This document shows, in pieces, positions 1 through 5,786 of a stretch of DNA of 13,976 bases (its first letter is position 1; each line of letters begins with the position of its first letter). The stretch is taken from the NCBI GenBank assembly GCA_964481705.1, contig CAYZUC010000075.1, forward strand, positions 1-13,976, read 5' to 3'. The DNA comes from CAYZUC01 sp964481705. GTDB taxonomy: Bacteria; Bacillota; Clostridia; Lachnospirales; Lachnospiraceae. Below the pieces are notes generated by a model that had not been told where the DNA came from, did no database searches, and saw only the letters and a program-made list of their open reading frames with translations. The position numbers and the translations under genes are program-made.

Positions 1-719
1 ATGTGAATCATAGACCAGCAAAGGTATATAATCTTGATGTGATTATCTCTGTAGGATATCGTGTGAAATCAAAGCGAGGTATTGCATTTAGAAAATGGGC
101 TAACTTGGTCTTAAAAGATTACATAATCAAAGGATATGCAGTGAATAATAATCGTATCAACCAGTTAAATGAGGTAATACGAGTTATGAAACGTACACAA
201 AACGACCTGGATACGAAACAGGTTCTTTCCGTTATTGAAAGATATAATCACGCACTAGATCTATTGGATGCGTATGATCATCAGAATATGACCAGACCAG
301 CTGGTAATAAGGCAATTTATGTCCTGAGTTATGAAGAGTGTAGAAAATTAATTGATGGTATGAAGTTTGGTGAAGCTAGTGAATTGTTTGGTAACGAGAA
401 AGATGCTTCCTTTAAAGGAAGCATAGGCGCAGTATATCAAAGCTTTGGCGGTGAAGATGTGTATAGAACATTGGAGGAGAAAGCGGCGAATTTGTTGTAT
501 TTTATAACGAAGAACCATAGCTTTTCGGATGGTAATAAGCGTATTGCAGCTACTATATTTTTGTATTTCTTGGAAAAAAATGAATCATTAATTATTGATG
601 GAGAGAAAATTATTGATGATTATACGCTAGTTGCATTGACAATTATGATTGCTGAATCGAGACCAGAAGAAAAAGAAATGATGGTCAGTGTAATTATGAA
701 TTGCTTAATGCAGAGATAG
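1..719 (+). CDS. RhuM-Fic/Doc fusion protein, 5'-truncated
   Basis: The frame is open from the first bases to TAG at 717-719; about 238 residues are visible and the N-terminus lies outside the window. The visible start (YNLDVIISVGYRV, then a FRKWAN segment) matches the C-terminal half of the RhuM/Bro-like virulence-protein domain. The second half is a Fic/Doc fold with the motif HSFSDGNKRIAA at nt 516-551: catalytic His, acidic residue, GN loop and Arg. A Lys follows the GN, as in Doc, where the usual Fic motif has a second Gly. Doc proteins phosphorylate targets such as EF-Tu, whereas GNGR-type Fic proteins usually AMPylate. The GTG at position 3 is probably not the start, because the RhuM domain would be cut. 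No Fic inhibitory motif was seen in the visible part. No antitoxin gene follows on this strand. Family confident; activity and target inferred. Confidence 0.85.
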   Translation, partial: VNHRPAKVYNLDVIISVGYRVKSKRGIAFRKWANLVLKDYIIKGYAVNNNRINQLNEVIRVMKRTQNDLDTKQVLSVIERYNHALDLLDAYDHQNMTRPAGNKAIYVLSYEECRKLIDGMKFGEASELFGNEKDASFKGSIGAVYQSFGGEDVYRTLEEKAANLLYFITKNHSFSDGNKRIAATIFLYFLEKNESLIIDGEKIIDDYTLVALTIMIAESRPEEKEMMVSVIMNCLMQR

Positions 720-1053
720 ACATATAAATAATTAGGGTAATTATAAGTACTTGCTACAAGATGTTTACCAAACCATTTATTGTTAATGGGAATCATAGGA
801 TAAGAGATGCTTTCAATAAGAAAATTCACAGTTTAGATATATGCTATTGATAGGATATTCAAACGTATAGGCTTTATTAAGTTCTGTGGTGAGTCACGAA
901 ACAATGGGGAATGGTAATTTGCCCCACTCGGATGTAGATAAATTTGCGGACTTTTTTCTCCGCCAGCTTCAATATCTGCGAGAGAAAGCACCGCATGTGG
1001 AGACGGTTTGTTTGCTGTCAAAAAAATGAGTAAAGTAAATGAAGGAGATTAAC
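720..1053. other. Gap with possible gene remnants
   Basis: This stretch of over 300 bases has no convincing intact gene. Two short + frames look protein-like. The frame at 761-850 (29 codons) contains KPFIVNGNHRI, resembling the DGNHR signature of ParB/sulfiredoxin-like nuclease domains. The frame at 886-1029 (47 codons, GTG start) ends in HVETVCLLSKK, which resembles the C-terminal end of RlmD/TrmA-type RNA uracil methyltransferases. Neither has a good ribosome binding site, and neither is long enough to fold as the parent domain. They may be decayed leftovers next to the toxin-like gene, or chance. No terminator hairpin was seen. Confidence 0.35.
886..1029 (+). pseudogene. Short ORF with methyltransferase-like C-terminal tail
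   Basis: A GTG-started frame of 47 codons stops at TGA 1027-1029, just before the AraC gene. Its last eleven residues, HVETVCLLSKK, look like the C-terminal tail of RlmD/TrmA-family m5U methyltransferases (typically a PHVE(T/C)VVLLS-type ending). The residues before it (DKFADFFLRQLQYLREKAP) do not match that family. There is no clear Shine-Dalgarno sequence upstream. It could be a fused remnant, a small unknown protein or chance. Low confidence; the resemblance is from memory of the family. Confidence 0.25.
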
Positions 1054-1809
1054 ATGCATACAATAATTTGGGATATGGGCATGGTTTCCATGCTTACATC
1101 AGATATTGATGCGACGGAACATAAGCATTGGATGCTTCAATTGTTTTACATACCGGAAGGAAAAATGCATTTGAATGTAGAAGGAGAAGCTCTGGATGGT
1201 AAGCTGTTTATTGTAAACAAGAATTGTATACATTCCTTCCGAACGGAGAATAACCTTCATTTTAGTATGTTGATTACACCAGGAACGCAATTATGTGAGC
1301 ATTTGACACATGCATTTCTGAAAGATGAACCATATTATGATTTCTCAAATTTTGTGGATAGTGAGCTGAGTACATGTTTTGATGAGTTTATAAAGAAGGT
1401 AACGGAAGGAAGTTACAGACGCTTTAAAGAAGCATTAGAAGACGTGTTTTCATTGGAGGCCTGCCAAAAATCGCATGAAAATGAAGAGCGAATCGCTCAG
1501 ATTATGCAAGTCTTCGGAAAAGGTGATATGGATATCGAGAGTCTTGCTGATGAATTAGCATTATCACCGAGTCGTTTGGCCCACTTATTCAAAGAAGAAA
1601 CAGGAACGCCGTTGAAGAGTTTTATTGTTTTAAATAAGATGTTTCTTGCCTTCCAATTATTGTTCTCCGGAAAGTCCATAACCGATGCTGCAATGGAGGC
1701 CGGATTTGATTCGCCCTCACATTTTGCTGCAACTACAAAGAAAATGATGGGAGAAAGTCCGTCCCGATCATTAAAAGACAGCGATTTTTTGAAAGTTTAT
1801 TCGTTTTAA
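1054..1809 (+). CDS. AraC family transcriptional regulator
   Basis: A protein of 251 residues with a cupin-like N-terminal sensing half and a C-terminal AraC/XylS double helix-turn-helix at about residues 158-246. The first HTH is in the IESLADELALSPSRLAHLF stretch, followed by the family-typical GTPLKSF. The second is in ITDAAMEAGFDSPSHFAATTKK, followed by GESPS, close to the canonical FSRxFKKxxGxSP ending. ATG 1054 is preferred over in-frame ATG 1039 because AGGAG at 1043-1047 sits six bases before it. It lies 50 bases upstream of the transglutaminase-like gene on the same strand, which may be its target. The ligand cannot be predicted; the N-terminal half has many aromatic and His residues, as in sugar-sensing members. 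Family certain; role inferred. Confidence 0.93.
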   Translation: MHTIIWDMGMVSMLTSDIDATEHKHWMLQLFYIPEGKMHLNVEGEALDGKLFIVNKNCIHSFRTENNLHFSMLITPGTQLCEHLTHAFLKDEPYYDFSNFVDSELSTCFDEFIKKVTEGSYRRFKEALEDVFSLEACQKSHENEERIAQIMQVFGKGDMDIESLADELALSPSRLAHLFKEETGTPLKSFIVLNKMFLAFQLLFSGKSITDAAMEAGFDSPSHFAATTKKMMGESPSRSLKDSDFLKVYSF

Positions 1810-1859
1810 CACTGATAAAGTATAGGTGAAAGATAAATACTTTATTGGAGGAAAAATGT

Positions 1860-2591
1860 ATGAAACAATATTTGTGCGCAACAAAGAATATGGATTATGA
1901 GAGTAAAGAAATTCAGGAATTGATTTCGGAACGTGGATGGAGTCACTTGGATGAATATCAGAAAATTGGTGAGATTTATCGTTTTGTAAAGGAAGAAATA
2001 AAGTTTGGCTATAATATCGGTGACAATATTGCCGCATCTACTGTGTTGAGAGATGGATTCGGACAGTGTAATACAAAGGCATGCCTTCTTATGACTTTGT
2101 TAAGGGCAGTAGGGATTCCGACTCGTATGCATGCTTTTCGACTGAACCATGAGGTACAAAAGGGGGTAGTTCCGCCATTCTTTTATCCGCTGGCACCGAT
2201 TGAAATATTGCATACCTGGGCAGAGGTGTGGTATGAAGGTAACTGGATTGCTTTAGAAGGAGTCATTTTGGACGAGGAATATATCCATGGATTTACTGAT
2301 CATTATTGTAAAGAAAATCACATCAATAGTAAGGAAGTAATTAATCTTCCCAATGGATATGGCTACAAAGGGTATGGATTTGGTGTGACGAATCTTTTCG
2401 CATTGAAATTGGAATGGACAGGGGAAAGTACTTATGTGCAGTCAACTGGAATTATTCGAGACTTAGGAACGTTCGCCAGCGCGGATCAATGCTTTGAGAA
2501 GCATGCACAAAACCTGAATTTTATGAAAGAGTTTTTCTATCGTCATATTACAAGAAAGCAGATGAATAGAAGAGTGAATGCATTTCGATAA
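1860..2591 (+). CDS. Transglutaminase-like domain protein
   Basis: A protein of 243 residues with the transglutaminase-like (bacterial peptidase-type) core. Cys70 lies in GFGQCNTKACLLMTLLRAVGIPTR, the usual nucleophile context; His118 lies in HTWAEVWYEGNWIALE, the usual second residue. At the usual Asp position, shortly after the Trp, the protein has Glu133 (WIALEG), with Asp138 slightly later. There is no signal peptide, so it appears cytoplasmic, probably a cysteine peptidase or amidase rather than a cross-linker. ATG 1860 is chosen because GGAGG at 1847-1851 is eight bases upstream; an in-frame TTG at 1845 overlaps that site. It follows the AraC gene by 50 bases and probably shares its regulation. 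The substrate is unknown. Confidence 0.88.
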   Translation: MKQYLCATKNMDYESKEIQELISERGWSHLDEYQKIGEIYRFVKEEIKFGYNIGDNIAASTVLRDGFGQCNTKACLLMTLLRAVGIPTRMHAFRLNHEVQKGVVPPFFYPLAPIEILHTWAEVWYEGNWIALEGVILDEEYIHGFTDHYCKENHINSKEVINLPNGYGYKGYGFGVTNLFALKLEWTGESTYVQSTGIIRDLGTFASADQCFEKHAQNLNFMKEFFYRHITRKQMNRRVNAFR

Positions 2592-2671
2592 TTGATTTGT
2601 TAGTTGGATGGACTTAGCTGGGGCGCCACTCACTTAGTAAACAAAAGCTGGGAAAAAGGAGAGATTACATT

Positions 2672-3214
2672 TTGCTAGAACAGAGTATCTTATTATGGAT
2701 TCAGAACAATTTAAGAAATGAGGTTCTCACCCCATTCGTTGTTACATTTACCAATCTGGGAAATGAGGGTATTTTATGGATTATATTGTCCATTCTATTG
2801 GTGATTAACCCAAAAACAAGGAAAGTTGGATTTCTGTCACTTTTGTCCCTGGCGATTACATATTTGATTGGTTGCCCGATATTGAAGAATCTGTTTGTCA
2901 GAACCAGACCATATGAGGTAATCGATGGTTTGCAAAGATTAATAGGACCACAAGGATCTCATTCTTTTCCATCAGGACATACCGCTAGTGCATTTTCTTG
3001 TGCAGTGGTTATATTCTTGAACATAAAAAAGAGATATGGAATTCCGGTTTTAACAGCGGCGTTTCTTATGGGATTTTCGCGGCTGTATGTGGGAGTTCAT
3101 TACCCGACAGATGTTCTTTGTGGAGCACTGCTTGGAACGATAATTGCTATTCTTGTTTCGTACTACGGTGGGAAAGGGGGACGGGGCTTTATGTCCCAAA
3201 AAAATGGGACATAA
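2672..3214 (+). CDS. PAP2 family membrane phosphatase
   Basis: A hydrophobic protein of 180 residues carrying all three PAP2 (type 2 phosphatidic acid phosphatase) motifs: KNLFVRTRP (Kx6RP), PSGH within HSFPSGHTASAF, and SRLYVGVHYPTD (SRx5Hx3D). Five to six membrane helices are expected, with the active site facing outward. Such proteins dephosphorylate undecaprenyl pyrophosphate (BcrC-type) or other lipid phosphates. The start is TTG at 2672, with GGAG at 2658-2661 ten bases upstream; no better ATG covers the first helix. The last residues (GGKGGRGFMSQKNGT) are encoded by a long palindrome that also supplies the stop codon, so the native C-terminus has probably been replaced. Family certain; exact lipid substrate unknown. 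Confidence 0.93.
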   Translation: MLEQSILLWIQNNLRNEVLTPFVVTFTNLGNEGILWIILSILLVINPKTRKVGFLSLLSLAITYLIGCPILKNLFVRTRPYEVIDGLQRLIGPQGSHSFPSGHTASAFSCAVVIFLNIKKRYGIPVLTAAFLMGFSRLYVGVHYPTDVLCGALLGTIIAILVSYYGGKGGRGFMSQKNGT

Positions 3215-3234
3215 AGCCCCGTCCCCCCTTTCCC
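3170..3234. repeat. Long palindromic REP/BIME-like element
   Basis: A left arm at 3170-3198 pairs with a right arm at 3205-3234 with one extra C as a bulge, around a six-A loop, giving a 29-bp near-perfect hairpin. The core is GGGGGACGGGGCTTTATGTCCCA and its complement, given here as two parts: GGGGGACGGGGC and TTTATGTCCCA. It overlaps the last codons and stop of the PAP2 gene. No T-run follows, so it is not a standard intrinsic terminator, though it could block readthrough or protect mRNA 3' ends. The G/C-run style differs from the AT-rich surroundings. It resembles dispersed palindromes seen in Clostridia (recalled, not searched). Confidence 0.8.
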
Positions 3235-3259
3235 AATAATAAAATATGGAGGTGGAAGT

Positions 3260-3874
3260 ATGAATGAATTGGAGAAGTGTCAAAAAGGAGTTTGTTATGA
3301 TTGTCATGACAAGATTTTTCTGGAGTTTAAGAGCCATGCGAGAGATTTATTAGGGCGATATAACAAGCTGGCATACGATCAGAAGGAAGAGAAGAGAGAG
3401 ATACTGACACAGCTTTTTGGGAGTATAGGAAGTAATGTTACGGTTGGGCTTCCTTTTATCTGTGATTTTGGACGTAATATTCATATTGGTAATACGGTGT
3501 CCGTTAATATGAACTGTACCTTCATTGATTGTAATACGATTGAGATTGGAGATAATGTCTTGATTGCGTCTAATGTACAGATTTATACATCTACGCATCC
3601 TGTTGAGATGGAGGAAAGACTGACACCGAATTGGAATCCGGAGACAGGCGAATCTTTCTGTAGAACATATGCGCTACCGGTAAAAATAGGAAATGGATGC
3701 TGGATTGGCGGAGGTGCGATTATTTTGCCCGGTGTTACCATAGGAGATGGTTCTGTTATTGGTGCAGGAAGTGTTGTGACCAAGGATATTCCGGCAAATT
3801 GTGTAGCAGTTGGTAATCCGTGTCGTGTTATTCGAGAAATAAATAAGAAAACGAAAGAAGAGGGAGCAATCTGA
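3260..3874 (+). CDS. Maltose/galactoside-type O-acetyltransferase (left-handed beta helix)
   Basis: A protein of 204 residues of the LacA/Maa/NodL family, which transfers acetyl from acetyl-CoA to sugar hydroxyls. An alpha-helical N-terminal part (to about residue 50) precedes hexapeptide repeats forming a left-handed beta helix (IHIGNTVSVN, IEIGDNVLIA, VKIGNGCWIGGGAIILPGVTIG, then GSVIGAGSVVTKDIP). The catalytic His is His113 in TSTHPVE, and the C-terminal VAVGNPCRVIREI ending is typical. ATG 3260 has GGAGG at 3248-3252 seven bases upstream. The HAD phosphatase gene starts three bases after its stop, so the two are likely cotranscribed. The true acceptor sugar cannot be read from sequence; the maa or lacA names are not assigned. 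Confidence 0.93.
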   Translation: MNELEKCQKGVCYDCHDKIFLEFKSHARDLLGRYNKLAYDQKEEKREILTQLFGSIGSNVTVGLPFICDFGRNIHIGNTVSVNMNCTFIDCNTIEIGDNVLIASNVQIYTSTHPVEMEERLTPNWNPETGESFCRTYALPVKIGNGCWIGGGAIILPGVTIGDGSVIGAGSVVTKDIPANCVAVGNPCRVIREINKKTKEEGAI

Positions 3875-3877
3875 AAC

Positions 3878-4702
3878 ATGAAAGGAAAGGTCTTATACGT
3901 ATCTGATTTGGATGGTACACTATTACGAAGCGACCAGCACACTTCCGAATTTACTGACAAAGTAATCAGTAAAATGATGGAGGAGGGTCATCTGTTTACA
4001 TATGCAACAGCGCGCTCTATTTATACAACAAAAGAAGCATTGAATGGTACAGTGGTAAAAATGCCCGTGATCTTGTATAATGGAGCCTTGATTCTGGATG
4101 GAGAGACCGGAGAAATCGTAGAAAGTCATTACTTGGGGGAAGGTGCTGCGGACTTATTGCAGGATTTATATGAACATAATGTATATCCGATTGTCTATGC
4201 CTATGTAAATCATATGGAACGATTTTCATATATTGTAGAGAAAAGTACATGCTATTTGATGGACTTTATTGGTACGCGCGATGATGTGAGAAGGCGACCG
4301 GTCAAGACAGAAAGCCAGCTTTCAGAAGGAGATATTTTCTATATTACTTGTATTGATGAAGCGGAAAAGCTACTTCCCTTATATGAAAAATACAAAGAGA
4401 AGTATCACTGTATCTATCATGAGGATATTTATTCGGGAGAGCACTGGCTGGAGATGATATCACCGGAGGCGAACAAAGCAAAGGCGGCACTTACGCTGAA
4501 GGAAAAGTATGGATGTGACAAGCTTGTCGTTTTTGGCGATGATGTAAACGATATGGAAATGTTTCAGGTAGCGGATGAAAGCTATGCAGTATATAATGCG
4601 GTTGATGAATTAAAGAAAATGGCAACCGAGGTCATTCCTCAGAACAACGAAGATGGAGTGGCATTATGGCTAAAGAAAAAGACGAAGGTTACGATAGAAT
4701 AA
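3878..4702 (+). CDS. Cof-type HAD-IIB family phosphatase
   Basis: A protein of 274 residues with all HAD superfamily motifs: motif I SDLDGTLL with nucleophile Asp10 and acid/base Asp12, a conserved Lys in the ANKAKAAL segment as motif III, and motif IV GDDVNDMEMF with Asp221, Asp222 and Asp225 for Mg2+. The size and the large cap between motifs (about residues 80-190) fit the Cof/IIB group, soluble cytoplasmic phosphatases acting on sugar phosphates, flavin or pyridoxal phosphates. The substrate is not predictable here. It starts three bases after the acetyltransferase stop, and an intrinsic terminator follows at 4720-4749, which closes the unit. Family certain; role unknown. Confidence 0.93.
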   Translation: MKGKVLYVSDLDGTLLRSDQHTSEFTDKVISKMMEEGHLFTYATARSIYTTKEALNGTVVKMPVILYNGALILDGETGEIVESHYLGEGAADLLQDLYEHNVYPIVYAYVNHMERFSYIVEKSTCYLMDFIGTRDDVRRRPVKTESQLSEGDIFYITCIDEAEKLLPLYEKYKEKYHCIYHEDIYSGEHWLEMISPEANKAKAALTLKEKYGCDKLVVFGDDVNDMEMFQVADESYAVYNAVDELKKMATEVIPQNNEDGVALWLKKKTKVTIE

Positions 4703-4719
4703 CCGTAACTTAGTAGCAG

Positions 4720-4749
4720 GGTGCTGCAGCTTAGGCTGCAGCACCTTTT
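4720..4749 (+). terminator. Intrinsic terminator after the HAD gene
   Basis: A perfect 11-bp GC-rich stem, GGTGCTGCAGC (4720-4730) paired with GCTGCAGCACC (4735-4745), has a four-base loop (TTAG) and is followed by TTTT. It begins 18 bases after the HAD stop codon, and it separates the upstream unit from the membrane-protein gene downstream. Confidence 0.9.
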
Positions 4750-4773
4750 CAATTGCCTGCTTTTCGATATAAT
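4746..4773 (+). promoter_or_regulatory. Candidate promoter of the membrane-protein gene
   Basis: TATAAT at 4768-4773 is a perfect -10 hexamer. TTTTCA at 4746-4751 lies 16 bases upstream and matches four of six -35 positions. It abuts the terminator tail, which fits a new transcription unit. The -35 assignment is uncertain. Confidence 0.5.
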
Positions 4774-4791
4774 GAGGGTATAAAAGCAAAC

Positions 4792-4818
4792 AACAAATAA
4801 AGCAAATAACAAATAAAG
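4792..4818 (+). repeat. Short direct repeats in the leader
   Basis: CAAATAA occurs at 4794-4800, 4803-4809 and 4810-4816, and AACAAATAAAG occurs at 4792-4802 and 4808-4818. The second copy ends in the Shine-Dalgarno sequence AGGAG (4817-4821). The repeats would make the leader unstructured and A-rich; function unknown. Confidence 0.7.
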
Positions 4819-4828
4819 GAGAAATCAA

Positions 4829-5716
4829 ATGACAAATACAATGAAAGAAATCGGAAAAGGAGTACTTATTTGTGTATTAACGGCTCTTGTATATACGATT
4901 GTAAATGGAATGACCTTCAGCTTCTTGCCCTTTACAAAAGGATTTGCAGAGCAAAGTGCATCACAGAGCACCAATCTTGGAATGACAGCAATTTATATGT
5001 TGTGGATTGTATGGACGATGTATCATATTGCAAAAAACTCCAGATGCAAGGGTTTTAACTTATATCTTGCAGTTATTGGAACTGTCTTCTTTGTCTTGAG
5101 TATTATGACGCAGATAGAGACGATTCTTTTTGGATCGGCTTTCAAAGGACTTCAAATATGGGATATTTGGATGATGGTAGTCGGTGAGATGATTTCCATT
5201 ACCTTAGTAGGTTTTCTGCTGACACTGATATTGAAAAGAAAGGCGAAAGAGAACGAGACGCAAAAGATTGACATTAAGAAATTTGTGTTTTATATGGTAG
5301 TGAATGGTCTCATTTATCTGGTTATCTACTTTGTTTTTGGATATTTTGTGGCATGGCAGTCGGAAGAATTACGAATCTTCTATAGCGGTTCCCCGGTGGA
5401 TGTTGGATTCATTGCCCAGATGAGAAACAATATCGAGAACAGCTTTATGGTATTGCCGATTCAGTTCGGAAGAGGAATGCTTTTTACGATTAGCATTATC
5501 CCACTCCTTCGTATGAAATGGAAGCATAAGTATGATTATCTGGTAAGCGTTTTGGCAGTATTCCTCTGTACAGCGATGGGTCTGATTATTCCGAACTTCC
5601 TGTTTCCTGACGCGGTAAGAATTCAACATTTTTATGAGATGATCTCGTCCATGTTCCTGTTTGGAATCATTACAGCAAAACTTACGGAAAAGAGTATCAT
5701 TTCCTCGGAACGTTAA
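4829..5716 (+). CDS. Multi-pass membrane protein of unknown function
   Basis: A protein of 295 residues that I do not recognise. About eight hydrophobic segments are visible, near residues 10-30, 52-68, 77-95, 108-133, 151-174, 205-228, 236-258 and 268-284. A charged loop (KRKAKENETQKIDIKK, about 135-151) splits it into two halves of four helices that both begin with a V(Y/I)xxVNG stretch after the first helix (VYTIVNGMTF and YMVVNGLIYL), hinting at internal duplication. There are no clear transporter, kinase or peptidase motifs. The start ATG 4829 has AGGAG at 4817-4821. It has its own candidate promoter and is convergent with the chemotaxis receptor gene, so it is probably monocistronic. 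Could be a transporter-like or regulatory membrane protein; no function assigned. Confidence 0.85.
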   Translation: MTNTMKEIGKGVLICVLTALVYTIVNGMTFSFLPFTKGFAEQSASQSTNLGMTAIYMLWIVWTMYHIAKNSRCKGFNLYLAVIGTVFFVLSIMTQIETILFGSAFKGLQIWDIWMMVVGEMISITLVGFLLTLILKRKAKENETQKIDIKKFVFYMVVNGLIYLVIYFVFGYFVAWQSEELRIFYSGSPVDVGFIAQMRNNIENSFMVLPIQFGRGMLFTISIIPLLRMKWKHKYDYLVSVLAVFLCTAMGLIIPNFLFPDAVRIQHFYEMISSMFLFGIITAKLTEKSIISSER

Positions 5717-5734
5717 ATATTTCTGCAAACAAAG

Positions 5735-5764
5735 GGAGCTGAGCACAAGTTGTGCTGCAGCTCC
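5735..5764. terminator. Bidirectional-type hairpin between convergent genes
   Basis: GGAGCTG-AGCAC pairs with GTGCTGCAGCTCC around AAGTT, with one bulged C. It lies 19 bases after the membrane-protein stop and 23 bases from the chemotaxis gene stop. On the minus strand it is followed by a T-rich stretch (CTTTGTTT), so it best serves the minus-strand gene; on + the tail is weak. Confidence 0.75.
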
Positions 5765-5786
5765 TATTAATAAGAACGAGATGAAA

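Noticed and set aside
3..5. GTG as the start codon of the RhuM-Fic gene
   Set aside because: The conserved RhuM-like segment is already under way at this point and there is no ribosome site in the window; the gene more likely begins upstream.
833..1021. Minus-strand frame of 62 codons in the gap after the Fic gene
   Set aside because: No recognisable motif and no good ribosome site; the opposite + frame has more protein-like features.
1845..1847. TTG start for the transglutaminase-like gene
   Set aside because: It overlaps the GGAGG that serves the ATG at 1860, so the ATG is better.
3170..3234. Ordinary intrinsic terminator
   Set aside because: The stem is far longer than usual, overlaps coding sequence and has no T-run on either side close to the stem.
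2998..3267. Plus-strand frame of 89 codons overlapping the PAP2 gene
   Set aside because: It lies in another frame inside a gene with all three PAP2 motifs; a shadow without its own ribosome site.
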